DNA of 64,000 nt, from positions 1 through 64,000 of the forward strand of contig JAFZPX010000044.1 in the NCBI GenBank assembly GCA_017552455.1. Reading direction: 5' to 3'. Below are positions 35,842-45,579 of the stretch, piece after piece. The notes beneath the pieces are model-generated. The model worked only from the letters and a program-made list of their open reading frames with translations, was not told the origin of the DNA and searched no databases. The position numbers and the translations under genes were made by a program. Within the stretch, counting starts at the first letter, position 1. Every line of letters starts with the position of its first letter. This stretch comes from Clostridiales bacterium (GTDB lineage Bacteria; Bacillota; Clostridia; Saccharofermentanales; Saccharofermentanaceae).

Positions 35842-37212
35842 TTATTCTTCAATCTGGGGAAGGCTTGCGAATCCCTTCTCAAGGTCCTCATCAGTAGGAA
35901 TGAAGTCGCTCATTGTTCCGTCGTTGTATGCCTGGTAAGCAGTCATGTCGAAGAAACCAGTACCTGTGAGGTTGAACAGGATCGTCTTAGCCTCGCCTGT
36001 CTCCTTGCACTTGAGAGCCTCATCGATCGCACCTCTGATAGCGTGTGAAGACTCAGGAGCCGGCAGGATCGTCTCTGTCTTAGCGAAGAGCTCAGCTGCC
36101 TCAAATACCTTTGTCTGCTCAACTGCAACAGCCTTCAGGTAACCGTCGTGATAAAGCTGTGAGACTATAGGAGACATACCGTGATAACGAAGTCCACCTG
36201 CGTGTGAAGGTGAAGGCATGAACTCGGAACCCAGTGTATACATCTTAGCCAGAGGACATACATGACCTGTATCCGCGAAGTCATAAGCGAACTTACCTCT
36301 TGTCATTGAAGGACATGAAGCAGGCTCAACTGCGATGATCTCAGGGTTAGCTGCACCTGTGAGCTTATCTCTCATGAATGCAGACATGATACCGCCGAGG
36401 TTAGATCCGCCGCCTGCGCATCCGATAACGATATCAGGATATGCATCAACCTTAGCCATCTGGATCTTAGCTTCCTCACCGATGATGGACTGGTGGAGGA
36501 TTACCTGATTAAGAACAGAACCCAATACGTATCTGCAGTTATCTGTAGTTACGGCCTTCTCTACTGCCTCGGAGATAGCGCATCCCAAAGATCCGCCTGT
36601 ACCGGGGAACTTCTCGTTGATCTCGCGTCCAACCTTTGTTGTGTTGGAAGGTGAAGGAACGATGTCAGCGCCGAAAGTCTCGATGATGGACTTTCTGAAA
36701 GGCTTCTGCTCATAGGATACCTTAACCATGTAAACAGTAAGCGGTATGTTGTAGAAAGCACTTGCCATGGAAAGAGCTGTTCCCCACTGGCCTGCACCTG
36801 TCTCAGTTGTCAGGCTTGTAAGTCCCTGCTTCTTAGCGTAGTAAACCTGCGCTGCAGCGGAGTTAAGCTTGTGTGATCCGGATGTGTTGTTACCCTCGAA
36901 CTTGTAGTAGATCTTGGCGGGTGTGCCGAGTGCCTTTTCGAGCTGGTATGCACGGATGAGAGGTGACGGACGGAAGATCTTGTAGAACTCCTGAACCTCT
37001 TCAGGGATGTCGATAAATCTTGTGTCGTTATCGAGCTCCTGCTTGCAAAGCTCTTCGCAGAAGATGGGTGTCATCTCCTCGAGTGTGAGGGGCTTGTGCG
37101 TGCCGGGATGCAGCATCGGTGCGGGCTTGTTCTTCATGTCCGCACGAACGTTATACCATTGTGTCGGCATCTCGTCTTCTGTCAGAAAAATTCTCTTAGG
37201 TTCTTTTGCCAT
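35842..37212 (-). CDS. trpB2: TrpB-like pyridoxal-phosphate protein (tryptophan synthase beta, TrpB2 type)
   Basis: 456 residues. The cofactor lysine lies in NTSGSHKLNSA (Lys about 115), with TTETGAGQWGTAL and the phosphate-binding GCAGGGSNLGG. The long N-terminal part and spacing match TrpB2, which joins indole or indole-like compounds to serine and is often found without TrpA. The ATG follows AAAGGAGG; the frame remains open into the leader but that part is non-coding. No trpA or other trp gene is in the window. A tryptophan T-box leader controls it, so it should be switched on when charged tRNA-Trp is scarce. Confidence 0.92.
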   Translation of the reverse strand: MAKEPKRIFLTEDEMPTQWYNVRADMKNKPAPMLHPGTHKPLTLEEMTPIFCEELCKQELDNDTRFIDIPEEVQEFYKIFRPSPLIRAYQLEKALGTPAKIYYKFEGNNTSGSHKLNSAAAQVYYAKKQGLTSLTTETGAGQWGTALSMASAFYNIPLTVYMVKVSYEQKPFRKSIIETFGADIVPSPSNTTKVGREINEKFPGTGGSLGCAISEAVEKAVTTDNCRYVLGSVLNQVILHQSIIGEEAKIQMAKVDAYPDIVIGCAGGGSNLGGIMSAFMRDKLTGAANPEIIAVEPASCPSMTRGKFAYDFADTGHVCPLAKMYTLGSEFMPSPSHAGGLRYHGMSPIVSQLYHDGYLKAVAVEQTKVFEAAELFAKTETILPAPESSHAIRGAIDEALKCKETGEAKTILFNLTGTGFFDMTAYQAYNDGTMSDFIPTDEDLEKGFASLPQIEE

Positions 37213-37244
37213 GTTCGGCCTCCTTTCTATATGTCGGATGCAAT

Positions 37245-37516
37245 AAAAAATCCTGTGCCTCGTTCGAGACACAGGACAGTTAATTACTGCGGTACCACCT
37301 GATTTGACTGCTTCGTGACTATTGTATTTGCAGTCCGCTCATTTCATGTTCCGACAAACATGCTCTGCTGATAACGGAAGAGTTCCCGTCGGGCCATTTC
37401 CTGCCCGCCCTCACGAGGTCCATTCATCTTCGCCCTCCGTATCGCGATCCCACCGCCCGCGACTCTCTTTGTCGGATTGATGCGTCGAGTACTACTCCTC
37501 GTTCATCGGTTTACGG
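37245..37516 (-). promoter_or_regulatory. Tryptophan T-box leader of trpB2
   Basis: On the minus strand the leader begins with ACCGATGAACGAGGAGTAGT, a Stem I base typical of T-boxes. A specifier TGG (complement of 37420-37422, in GAATGGACC) matches tryptophan. The T-box sequence GGTGGTACCGC (GGTGGTACC is the complement of 37291-37299) pairs with the uncharged tRNA end. It is followed by the terminator TCCTGTGTCTCGAACGAGGC with arms TCCTGTG/CACAGGA and TTTTTT (complement of 37245-37250). Confidence 0.93.
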
Positions 37517-37521
37517 TGTCT

Positions 37522-37551
37522 AATTTACACTTATCCTGCGCCGGATGTCAA
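37522..37551 (-). promoter_or_regulatory. Promoter of the T-box/trpB2 unit
   Basis: TTGACA (complement of 37546-37551), 18 bases and TAAATT (complement of 37522-37527). It sits just before the T-box leader. Confidence 0.7.
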
Positions 37552-37566
37552 GGGAAACTGGGGCTG

Positions 37567-37630
37567 TTCCGACTGATTTTTTAAAAATCCTGTTTAGTCG
37601 GACAAAAACGCCCTATTTCCCGACTTTTTC
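37567..37630. repeat. Degenerate alternating repeat upstream of nuclease-like gene 1
   Basis: CCGACT starts at 37569 and 37620 and its complement AGTCGG at 37596, giving steps of 27 and 24 bases and a 51-base period. The middle copy reads AGTCGGACAAAAACGCCC, close to AGTGGACCAAACGCCCC in array B. The 160 bases between this element and the gene are AT-rich with no other feature I can name. Confidence 0.4.
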
Positions 37631-37782
37631 ATTAAAACTTCAAAAAAATATGGACATTTACCAAATTCCCATACTTAATCAAATTTTCTAGGATTTAGTA
37701 GGAATAACTGTTCCAAAACCCCGATTTTTTACCAATTTTTTGAAATAAGTAAGAACGCCCACTATTCGTCTTCATGCCGTCC

Positions 37783-37788
37783 TATAAT
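37783..37788 (+). promoter_or_regulatory. -10 box six bases before nuclease-like gene 1
   Basis: A perfect TATAAT ends six bases before the ATG at 37795 and no ribosome site can fit between. The -35 region is weak. This predicts leaderless transcription, and supports this ATG over one 21 bases upstream that would precede the -10 box. Confidence 0.55.
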
Positions 37789-37794
37789 TCTATT

Positions 37795-38592
37795 ATGAAA
37801 ACCATTCAGTGGAAGGACAATCTGATAAACCGGCAGCGGTATCTATCTAAGATTATTGATGCTTTAACACAGCGTCTTTCTGTCATGCCATCCGGAAAAC
37901 TAAGAATAGATAACAACTACAATAAGACTTACTACTACTTAGTTCAGGATGGAGAAACCGGGAATGGCATAAAGATTGACCCACAAGATTTTAAACTAAT
38001 CACCTCATTGGCGCAGAAAGCATACTATCAGAAAGTTCTTAAATCAGCGCAAGTAGAGAAGAATTCTATAGAGCGTTTTCTTTCAAGATATCCAAATAAA
38101 ACTTTTGAAGACATACCCGATTCACTAACCCCGGACAGGCAAAGACTCATATCGCCTATCGTGTTGCCGGATGAGGAATACAAGCAACGTTGGCTTCAGG
38201 AAGCTTATGAACCCATGGGGTTTGATGAAGGGGATCCTTACTATCTGACTCAGAAAGGTCTGCGTGTCAGATCCAAGTCAGAGATGCTCATTGCAGAGAG
38301 ACTCGATGCCAAGGGCATACCCTACAAATACGAATACCCGGTGGAACTTCAATACAGGACTGTGCACCCGGACTTTAAGATACTGAGACTAAGCGACCGG
38401 AAGGAACTGTACTATGAACACCTAGGCAAGATGGATGATCCTGCATATGCACAAAAGAACGTTAAGAAACTGCGCGAATATGCATTAAACGGTTATACGA
38501 TTGGAGACAATCTTTTTCTTACCATGGAGACATCTGTCACACCGCTCGACATGCGAGTGGTCGACAAGATGATAGATGAGCATTTCAGATAA
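37795..38592 (+). CDS. PD-(D/E)XK-like putative nuclease, paralogue 1
   Basis: 265 residues, the same length as paralogue 2. The N-terminal half is helical (QRYLSKIIDALTQRLS, SLAQKAYYQKVLKSA). The C-terminal half has the layout of a restriction-endonuclease fold: RVRSKSEMLIAERL (Glu about 163), IPYKYEYP, VHPDFKILRLSDRKE (Pro-Asp about 192-193) and YYEHLGKMDDPAYA (Glu about 208). The conserved blocks agree closely with paralogue 2, whereas the N-terminal halves diverge. The lysine of a classical E-x-K is replaced by Leu/His context, so activity is uncertain. It converges with, and overlaps by eight bases, the lipoprotein gene. Confidence 0.65.
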   Translation: MKTIQWKDNLINRQRYLSKIIDALTQRLSVMPSGKLRIDNNYNKTYYYLVQDGETGNGIKIDPQDFKLITSLAQKAYYQKVLKSAQVEKNSIERFLSRYPNKTFEDIPDSLTPDRQRLISPIVLPDEEYKQRWLQEAYEPMGFDEGDPYYLTQKGLRVRSKSEMLIAERLDAKGIPYKYEYPVELQYRTVHPDFKILRLSDRKELYYEHLGKMDDPAYAQKNVKKLREYALNGYTIGDNLFLTMETSVTPLDMRVVDKMIDEHFR

Positions 38593-39214
38593 GATCGCGA
38601 TTCATATTCGCGGGATTCGACAACCCCATCGTGTCGCAAATATCGTCCATATCGGATGTGAAATACGTGGATGATTCATAATCAGCGACGGCTACCATGA
38701 CGACATTCATATAGCAATAGATCCCGACATAACGATAGTCACTAGCGACATTAATCGGATCGGGACTCTCCCCTGCCATATCGGTGCGGAACAGGAAGTT
38801 ATTACGGTCGGATGCATCCTCTTCACTGAAGACAGTAACATCAGCATACTCGTCATTCTCTGCCATAGTCTTCAGCTGGCCGACCATATAGTTATACGCG
38901 GTCACAGCACCTTCTTCGGTCTGAAACTCGACTATCTTTACATTACAGCGCACATGATTATCGCCGCGCACGTTAGCGGAATCGAACTCAGCATAATACG
39001 AGTAGTTGTTGTATATTGCGCCGAGGAGTTCCATGTCGCCATCATTGTAGAAAAGGCTATAACGGAAATTAAGAGATTCCATCGCCTCGACGAAGCCGTT
39101 AACTGTCACCTTCGTGTACACAGGTTCATCAGGCTCAACACTGCGGCACCCGGTAAGCAACATAACACCGGCAACCACAGCAGCCAGAAGCTTCTTATGC
39201 CATAACGCACTCAT
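38585..39214 (-). CDS. Unknown lipoprotein after prmA
   Basis: 209 residues from MSALWHKKLLAAV; lipobox LLTGC follows a short hydrophobic segment. The mature part has EEGAVTAYNYMVGQLKTMAE and YRYVGIYCYMNVVMVAVADY, which suggests a small alpha/beta domain; I recognise no family. The start overlaps the last 20 bases of prmA and the ribosome site is weak (GGATGG), so it is probably the coupled last gene of the heat-shock operon. Its stop overlaps the convergent nuclease-like gene; no terminator is visible between them. Confidence 0.6.
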   Translation of the reverse strand: MSALWHKKLLAAVVAGVMLLTGCRSVEPDEPVYTKVTVNGFVEAMESLNFRYSLFYNDGDMELLGAIYNNYSYYAEFDSANVRGDNHVRCNVKIVEFQTEEGAVTAYNYMVGQLKTMAENDEYADVTVFSEEDASDRNNFLFRTDMAGESPDPINVASDYRYVGIYCYMNVVMVAVADYESSTYFTSDMDDICDTMGLSNPANMNRDLI

Positions 39215-40217
39215 ACGCCATCCAGTCGTTCTTCTCTTCGACACGAACGATTGAGAATCCTGCGTCAGCCAAAGCCTTCTCTACGCGATCTTTCTTTGTA
39301 TTGATAATTCCCGAGCAGATGAACTTACCGTCGGGAGCGAGCTTTGCAGGGATGTCAGCAGCGATCGCAGCGATAACATCAGCGATGATATTCGCGACGA
39401 TGATATCGTAACCCGAATCCTTAACATCCTTGAGCTCACCGACATAACAATTGATATCAGGGCAGTCATTCAAAGCACAGTTCTCGACCGCAACATCGAT
39501 CGCGAGCTTATCAATATCAACCGCATCAACAGCACCGGCACCGAGCTTCTTACAGATGATCGCCAAGATACCCGAACCTGTTCCCAGATCAAGAATCTTC
39601 TGACCGGTAGCCACAGCAGTATCAAGCAACTTCGCACATGTGGAAGTCGTCTCATGAGTACCCGTTCCGAACGCAGAGCCGGGATCGAGAGAAACCACTA
39701 CATCAGAAGATGAAGCATCATACTTCTCCCACGAAGGGCAGATCACAACTCGGTCGGAGATTCGGAAAGCCTTGTAGTCCTTCTTCCACTCATTCTCCCA
39801 GTCCTGATCCTCAACATACTTCCAGGAATCAAAGCCCTTGCCGATATCGAGGAACTGAGCGATCTTATCGAGCTGCTCTTTCAAAATCGTAAGAGCCTCT
39901 TCCACAGTAACGCGCGAACCCGTGATATTGCCGTAGATCGCAGTCGTGTCGAACTCGTCAACATACTCTTCAGCCTTGGGACCAAGACGAACCAAGCCGT
40001 CGAGCTCTGCAAAGTAAGCGCGGACAGTAACATCCTCGCCTAATGAATTAACAAATCCGCCGTCTGCATAAGACAAAGAGTTCGGATCATCGATGATCCT
40101 CTTGATCTCCCACGGATCGGTAACGGCAATTCCATCCGCACCGATCTGTGCGAGCATCTCAGATATAGCATCCGATGCGTCTTCTGTGGTTATGATAGTA
40201 AACTCAGCCCATCTCAT
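39195..40217 (-). CDS. prmA: Ribosomal protein L11 methyltransferase
   Basis: 340 residues. N-terminal L11-recognition domain, then a methyltransferase domain with DPGSAFGTGTHETT, ILDLGTGSGILAI, VDIDKLAIDVA and IVANIIADV. PrmA trimethylates L11. It follows dnaJ by 20 bases, the usual Firmicutes order. Confidence 0.95.
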   Translation of the reverse strand: MRWAEFTIITTEDASDAISEMLAQIGADGIAVTDPWEIKRIIDDPNSLSYADGGFVNSLGEDVTVRAYFAELDGLVRLGPKAEEYVDEFDTTAIYGNITGSRVTVEEALTILKEQLDKIAQFLDIGKGFDSWKYVEDQDWENEWKKDYKAFRISDRVVICPSWEKYDASSSDVVVSLDPGSAFGTGTHETTSTCAKLLDTAVATGQKILDLGTGSGILAIICKKLGAGAVDAVDIDKLAIDVAVENCALNDCPDINCYVGELKDVKDSGYDIIVANIIADVIAAIAADIPAKLAPDGKFICSGIINTKKDRVEKALADAGFSIVRVEEKNDWMAYECVMA

Positions 40218-40237
40218 GGTCAGAACTCCTTATCTGA

Positions 40238-41386
40238 TTATCTGAATATCTTCTTAACTTTCTCGAAGAAGGAGTTCTTCTTCATGTAGTTCTTTTCCGT
40301 AAGCGAAGCCTCGAAAGACTTGAGCAGTTTCTTCTGCTCGTCAGAAAGCTTCGTAGGTATCTCGATAACGAATCTTACCGTGTGGTCGCCTCTGTAAGAA
40401 GGCGTGTTCTTATCAACGATACCTCTGTTCTTGAACGTAACCTGATCGCCGGGCTGCGTTCCTTCCTTAACCTGATGCTTCATAGGTCCGTCGATAGTCG
40501 GCACTTCGATCTCTGCACCGAGAGCAGCCTGACCCAAAGTAATCGGAACCTCGCAGAAAGTATTGCGTCCCTGCCTTACGAAAACATCATGCTTCTTTAC
40601 CTTGAACTCGATATAGAGGTTACCCTGAGGTCCGCCGTTACGTCCGGGCTCACCCTCACCCTGGATCGGGAGCATGTCGCCTGTATCTACACCTGCAGGG
40701 ATCTTAACGTGTATCTGTCTCTTTGTAAGCTTGCGTCCCTTACCTGAACAGTCAGGACAGGGAGTTCTGATAACAGTACCGCGGCCGCCGCACGCAGGGC
40801 AGTCCTTCGTTACCATCGTCATACCAAAGAGAGTCTGTGTCTGAGTCTGAATACGTCCGCGGCCGCCGCAGGAAGGACACGTCTCAGGTACGGTTCCCTT
40901 CTGTGCACCCGAGCCCTTACATGAAGAGCAGAGGTCTTCTCTGGAGAAGGTGATGTCCTTTTCGCAGCCGAAAGCCGCCTCCATAAACTCGAGTGTCATG
41001 CCGTACTTAAGGTCAGCACCCTTGGTAGGGCCGTTACGTCTTCTCGAAGACGAGCCGCCGAAGCCGCCAAATCCGCCGCCGAAGAACGAGTTGAAGATGT
41101 CCATCGGGTCGAAGTCCGCACCGAAGCCGCCGTAACCGCCGCCGCCAAATCCGCCGGAGCCGTCGACCGCGCCCTTACCGAACTGGTCGTACTTTCTCCT
41201 CTTATCGGCGTCGGACAGAACGGAGTAAGCCTCGTTTACGTCCTTAAATTTCTGCTCAGCGGACTTATCACCCGGATTTAAGTCCGGGTGATACTGCTTC
41301 GCCAATTTACGATAGGCTTTCTTGAGCTCCTCGTCAGAGCAGCCCTTCTGAACGCCTAAGATGTCATAGTAATCGCCTGAAGCCAT
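40238..41386 (-). CDS. dnaJ: Chaperone DnaJ (Hsp40)
   Basis: 382 residues. J domain with the HPD tripeptide in [11 protein letters not shown], Gly/Phe-rich linker (about 75-115), zinc domain with four repeats [24 protein letters not shown] and CPDCSGKG, and a substrate-binding C-terminal part. It stimulates DnaK ATPase and delivers clients. It lies 15 bases after dnaK. Confidence 0.97.
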   Translation of the reverse strand: MASGDYYDILGVQKGCSDEELKKAYRKLAKQYHPDLNPGDKSAEQKFKDVNEAYSVLSDADKRRKYDQFGKGAVDGSGGFGGGGYGGFGADFDPMDIFNSFFGGGFGGFGGSSSRRRNGPTKGADLKYGMTLEFMEAAFGCEKDITFSREDLCSSCKGSGAQKGTVPETCPSCGGRGRIQTQTQTLFGMTMVTKDCPACGGRGTVIRTPCPDCSGKGRKLTKRQIHVKIPAGVDTGDMLPIQGEGEPGRNGGPQGNLYIEFKVKKHDVFVRQGRNTFCEVPITLGQAALGAEIEVPTIDGPMKHQVKEGTQPGDQVTFKNRGIVDKNTPSYRGDHTVRFVIEIPTKLSDEQKKLLKSFEASLTEKNYMKKNSFFEKVKKIFR

Positions 41387-41401
41387 TGCTTAATCTACTC
41401 C

Positions 41402-43258
41402 TTAGAAGTCGCCGCCAGCGCTCTTGAATCCGTCAGGGCCGGCACCGTTGTCAGCACCTGCATCACCAGCGTTGCCGTAGCCTGCGAAGTCTTCAGGGTT
41501 AGGTGCACCCTGAGCGCCTGCTGCACCGGAAGCTGCATAGAACTTCTCGCCGAGCTTCATGAGAACGTTAGATACATTCTCTGTCTCAGTCTTCATAGCC
41601 TCTGTGTCGTCCTTAGCGATTGCATCCTTGAGCTTAGCAAGAGCATCGTTGATAGGAGCCTTGTCTTCCTCGGAAACCTTGTCGCCGAAGTCAGTCAGAG
41701 CCTTCTCTGTCTGGAATACAGTGGACTCAGCCTTGTTCTTGATGTCAACCTTCTCCTTACGCTCCTTATCCTCAGCAGCGTGGAGTTCAGCTTCCTTGAT
41801 AGCCTTCTGGATATCCTCCTCACTCATGTTGGAAGAAGCTGTGATAGTGATCTTCTGCTCGCGTCCCGTACCCTTATCCTTAGCGGATACGTTAACGATA
41901 CCGTTGGCATCGATGTCGAATGTAACCTCGATCTGCGGTACACCACGGGGTGCGGGTGCGATACCGTCGAGAATGAAGTTTCCGAGGCTCTTGTTGTAAG
42001 CTGCGATCTCACGCTCACCCTGGAGTACGTGTACATCAACCTGTGTCTGGTTGTTAGCAGCTGTGGAGAATACCATGGACTTCTTTGCAGGGATAGTTGT
42101 GTTTCTCTCGATCATCTTTGTGAAGATGCCGCCCTCTGTCTCGATACCGAGCGAAAGAGGTGTTACGTCGAGAAGTACGAGACCCTTAACATCACCTGTG
42201 AGAACTGCAGCCTGGATAGCAGCACCGATAGCTACGCACTCGTCAGGGTTGATGCCCTTGAAAGGCTCCTTGCCGAAATAATTCTTAACAGCATCCTGTA
42301 CTGCAGGGATTCTTGTGGAACCGCCTACGAGGAGGATCTTGTTGATGTCGTTTGTGGAAAGCTTTGCATCAGACAGAGCTCTCTTAACAGGATCCATTGT
42401 CTTCTGAACGAGGTCAGCTGTGAGCTCATCGAACTTAGCTCTTGTGAGAGTGATGTCCATGTGCTTAGGGCCTGTTGCGTCAGCTGTGATGTAAGCCAGG
42501 TTGATGTTAGAAGATGTAACACCGGAAAGCTCGATCTTAGCCTTCTCTGCAGCCTCACGAAGTCTCTGCATAGCCATTCTGTCGTTTCTAAGATCTACTC
42601 CGTCAGAAGCCTTGAAGGAATCAACGAGGAAGTCAACGATCTTGTTATCGAAGTCATCACCGCCGAGTCTGTTGTTACCAGCTGTAGCAAGAACCTCGAA
42701 TACACCGTCAGAGATATCGAGGATGGATACATCGAACGTACCACCACCCAAGTCGAATACGAGGATCTTCTGGTCTTCTTCCTTATCGAGACCGTAAGCC
42801 AAAGAAGCAGCTGTAGGCTCGTTTACGATACGCAGAACCTCAAGACCTGCGATCTTACCTGCGTCCTTTGTTGCCTGACGCTGTGAGTCTGTGAAGTAAG
42901 CAGGAACTGTGATAACTGCCTGTGTTACGGGCTGGCCGAGATAAGCCTCAGCATCGCTCTTAAGCTTGCTAAGGATCATCGCGGAGATCTCCTGAGGTGT
43001 GTACTGCTTGTCAGCGATGTTTACCTTATAGTCAGAACCCATCTCTCTCTTAATGGACTGAACTGTACCGTCAGGGTTTGTAACTGCCTGACGCTTAGCT
43101 ACCTGACCGATGAGTCTCTCACCGTCTTTTGTGAATGCTACTACTGAAGGAGTAGTTCTGTTGCCTTCCGGATTAGGGATTACAACTGTCTCAGAACCCT
43201 CCATAACCGCTACGCACGAGTTTGTCGTACCGAGGTCAATACCGATTACCTTTGCCAT
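41402..43258 (-). CDS. dnaK: Chaperone DnaK (Hsp70)
   Basis: 618 residues. Nucleotide-binding domain begins [20 protein letters not shown] and includes [13 protein letters not shown] and [12 protein letters not shown]; the substrate domain and helical lid follow, ending in a Gly/Ala-rich tail. It lies 21 bases after clpP and 15 before dnaJ. A GGAGG ribosome site precedes the ATG. Expression should follow HrcA/CIRCE control at the head of the operon. Confidence 0.98.
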   Translation of the reverse strand: MAKVIGIDLGTTNSCVAVMEGSETVVIPNPEGNRTTPSVVAFTKDGERLIGQVAKRQAVTNPDGTVQSIKREMGSDYKVNIADKQYTPQEISAMILSKLKSDAEAYLGQPVTQAVITVPAYFTDSQRQATKDAGKIAGLEVLRIVNEPTAASLAYGLDKEEDQKILVFDLGGGTFDVSILDISDGVFEVLATAGNNRLGGDDFDNKIVDFLVDSFKASDGVDLRNDRMAMQRLREAAEKAKIELSGVTSSNINLAYITADATGPKHMDITLTRAKFDELTADLVQKTMDPVKRALSDAKLSTNDINKILLVGGSTRIPAVQDAVKNYFGKEPFKGINPDECVAIGAAIQAAVLTGDVKGLVLLDVTPLSLGIETEGGIFTKMIERNTTIPAKKSMVFSTAANNQTQVDVHVLQGEREIAAYNKSLGNFILDGIAPAPRGVPQIEVTFDIDANGIVNVSAKDKGTGREQKITITASSNMSEEDIQKAIKEAELHAAEDKERKEKVDIKNKAESTVFQTEKALTDFGDKVSEEDKAPINDALAKLKDAIAKDDTEAMKTETENVSNVLMKLGEKFYAASGAAGAQGAPNPEDFAGYGNAGDAGADNGAGPDGFKSAGGDF

Positions 43259-43279
43259 ATTATTTATTCCTCCAAATTC

Positions 43280-43879
43280 TTATTTCTTACTTTCAAGGAT
43301 CTTGTCTACGATTCCGTAGTCAAGTGCTTCCTGTGCTGTCATCCAGTGGTCTCTGTCTGTATCTCTCATCAGATCCTCCAAAGGTCTGTTACAAGCATCA
43401 GCCAGGATCTGGTTAAGTCTTGTTCTTGTGTCCTTAATGTGCTCAGCTGCGATAAGGATCTCTGTTGCCTGACCCTGTGCGCCGCCCAAAGGCTGGTGGA
43501 TCATTACTTCTGCGTTAGGAAGGATGCATCTCTTTCCCTTAGTACCTGCAGCGAGGAGTACAGAACCCATTGAAGCTGCCATACCCATGCAGATTGTCTG
43601 TACGTCAGGCTTGATGAGCTTCATCGTATCGTAGATCATGAGACCGTCCGTAACGGATCCTCCGGGGCTGTTGATGTAGAACTGAATATCCTTATCGGGA
43701 TCCTCTGCCTCAAGGAACAGAAGCTGAGCCGTGATAAGGCTCGCAGTTACGTGATTGACTTCCTCAGACAGGATAACGATTCTTTCCTTGAGAAGTCTTG
43801 AATAGATATCATAAGCTCTCTCTCCTCTTGATGAGGACTCGATTACTGTAGGTACCAGTGAAGATCTGATGTCGTACAT
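43280..43879 (-). CDS. clpP: ATP-dependent Clp protease proteolytic subunit
   Basis: 199 residues with the full catalytic triad: Ser about 103 in GMAASMGS, His about 128 in MIHQPLGG and Asp about 171 in RDTDRDHW. ClpP forms the tetradecameric protease chamber used by ClpX/ClpC. Normally clpP sits alone or with clpX and tig; here it is between grpE and dnaK in one orientation, with gaps of 30 and 21 bases, so it appears to be transcribed from the HrcA-controlled promoter. No clpX is in the window, so it may be one of two or more ClpP copies. Confidence 0.96.
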   Translation of the reverse strand: MYDIRSSLVPTVIESSSRGERAYDIYSRLLKERIVILSEEVNHVTASLITAQLLFLEAEDPDKDIQFYINSPGGSVTDGLMIYDTMKLIKPDVQTICMGMAASMGSVLLAAGTKGKRCILPNAEVMIHQPLGGAQGQATEILIAAEHIKDTRTRLNQILADACNRPLEDLMRDTDRDHWMTAQEALDYGIVDKILESKK

Positions 43880-43909
43880 ATCCGTTTTCTCCTTATATAA
43901 ATAGTTTGA

Positions 43910-44491
43910 TCAGTTAGCTACCTGAACCACCGCATGTCTTACCACACGGTCCTTGAGGATAAAGCCCTTCTGGAAAACCTGAGCTATCTCATTCTCTCCT
44001 AAGGAATCATCCTCCGTATGCATTACAGCCTCGTGCAGATTAGGATCGAACTTCGTTCCTCTCTCGCACTCAATCTCTGTAACGTCGATCTTGGCAAGAA
44101 CATCCTGAGCCTGCTTCTTGATAAGCTCCAGGCCCTGAAGCATCTTGTCCTCGGCCTCTTCGTCAATACCGTCACCCTGCTGAGCCTTCGCGGCATCGAT
44201 AGCACGGTCGATATTGTCGAGTACGGAAAGCCACTGCTTCGTAACCTCAACTACTGCGCTTGCATAGAGATCTTCCTTCTCCTTTGTAGTGCGCTTCCTG
44301 AAGTTGTCGTACTCAGCGAAAAGCCTTACATACCTGTCCTCAAGTTCCCTTATCTTAGCTGCGTCATCAGAAGCCTTATCGTCGGCCTTCTCCTCCGCAT
44401 CTACTTCCTCGAATACTTCTTCGGGATCGAGTTCTTCGATCTCATCAGTATCCTCGGGAAACTCAAGAACATCATTCTCATCGTCTAACAA
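43910..44491 (-). CDS. grpE: Nucleotide exchange factor GrpE
   Basis: 193 residues. Acidic N-terminus (EFPEDTDEIEELDPEEVFEE), long coiled coil with RYVRLFAEYDNFRKRT, and a beta domain with CERGTKFDPNLHEAV and GFILKDRVVRHAVVQV. GrpE releases ADP from DnaK. No ATG is available in frame; a TTG seven bases after AGGGAGGA is the likely start, which may lower its yield relative to DnaK. It begins 14 bases after hrcA. Confidence 0.95.
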   Translation of the reverse strand: MLDDENDVLEFPEDTDEIEELDPEEVFEEVDAEEKADDKASDDAAKIRELEDRYVRLFAEYDNFRKRTTKEKEDLYASAVVEVTKQWLSVLDNIDRAIDAAKAQQGDGIDEEAEDKMLQGLELIKKQAQDVLAKIDVTEIECERGTKFDPNLHEAVMHTEDDSLGENEIAQVFQKGFILKDRVVRHAVVQVAN

Positions 44492-44505
44492 GTTTATATC
44501 CTCCC

Positions 44506-45555
44506 TTATCCGTTGATGTTTTTTATCTGTTCATTGATCTTGTAACGAACAAAATCAATCTGAGATATTACTTTGCTGTAGTCCATTCTCTTAGGACCGA
44601 TAACGCCGATATTGCCGGAGATCGTATCACCGATCTTGTATGTCGTCGTTATGAAGCTGCAGTCCTCAAGGCCCTCGAGTGCGATCTCCTGTCCGATCCT
44701 GATCATGTAGGTATCGTCACCGCCTGTCTTCTCCTTCTCGATCTCGTTTACATAACCTGCGACCATGCCGTCGTGAGACAGTGTGCCGAGAAGACTCTGG
44801 GCTCTCTTCAATTCAGAGAAGTCCGGAAGCTTCAACATGTTATGCTCGCCTTCGAGGAAGACATCGAGCTTATCAGCCTGCTTGATAGCTGTGTAGGTCT
44901 CATAGAGAACCTGGTTAAGCAGCGAATCGGGGATCTTTGTCTCCTTGACGGAAGTCGCCAGAGTAACAAGCGTGATCTCATCGAGAGGCTTACCGTTGAG
45001 GCTCTTCTCGACCGAATCGGAGATCTCCTTTAACTGCTCGGGTGTAAGGAAGTTAGGGATCCTTACAACCTTATCCTTAACGACGCCCGCGGAAAGCACC
45101 ATAACTACAAGCGCCTTGCCGGGCTCGATCATTAAGATCTTAAGCTGAAGAAGTGAACTGCCTGCAAGTCTCGGTGTCATTACAAGCGACACAAGACCTG
45201 TAGTCTCTGACAGAGCAGCCGATGCATTCTTAAGAAGGTCGCGCGCCTCGAAGATCGTCGTGTCGATTCTCTTGCTGATATCTTCTCTCTCAGCTTCTGT
45301 AAGCTGATCGACAGTCATGAGGGAATCAACATACTCTCTGTAACCTCTGTCAGAAGGGATTCTTCCTGCGGAGGTGTGAGGCTTCTCGATCAGTCCCATC
45401 TTCTCGAGCTCTGCCATATCGTTACGGAGCGTTGCGGAACTGACCGGGAAGTTATGACGCTCGATCAAAGACTTTGATCCGACGGGCTCGTTCGTAGTTA
45501 CATAATCGTCTACGATAGCCTGCAAAACCTTCATTTTACGGTCTTCAACGGACAT
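44506..45555 (-). CDS. hrcA: Heat-shock repressor HrcA
   Basis: 349 residues from the ATG at MSVEDRKMKVLQAIV, preferred over an in-frame GTG six codons earlier that overlaps the AAAGGAG ribosome site. The winged helix (VDDYVTTNEPVGSKSLIER, SSATLRNDMAELEKMGLIEK, HTSAGRIPSDRGYR) and the C-terminal domain match HrcA. It binds CIRCE to repress the operon when not heat-stressed and needs GroEL for folding. A full CIRCE element lies 25 bases upstream. Confidence 0.97.
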   Translation of the reverse strand: MSVEDRKMKVLQAIVDDYVTTNEPVGSKSLIERHNFPVSSATLRNDMAELEKMGLIEKPHTSAGRIPSDRGYREYVDSLMTVDQLTEAEREDISKRIDTTIFEARDLLKNASAALSETTGLVSLVMTPRLAGSSLLQLKILMIEPGKALVVMVLSAGVVKDKVVRIPNFLTPEQLKEISDSVEKSLNGKPLDEITLVTLATSVKETKIPDSLLNQVLYETYTAIKQADKLDVFLEGEHNMLKLPDFSELKRAQSLLGTLSHDGMVAGYVNEIEKEKTGGDDTYMIRIGQEIALEGLEDCSFITTTYKIGDTISGNIGVIGPKRMDYSKVISQIDFVRYKINEQIKNING

Positions 45556-45579
45556 CCTTAACGCTCCTTTCACTTCGTA

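Noticed and set aside
41780..42886. 368-codon plus-strand frame opposite dnaK
   Set aside because: Antisense shadow of the strongly biased dnaK coding sequence.
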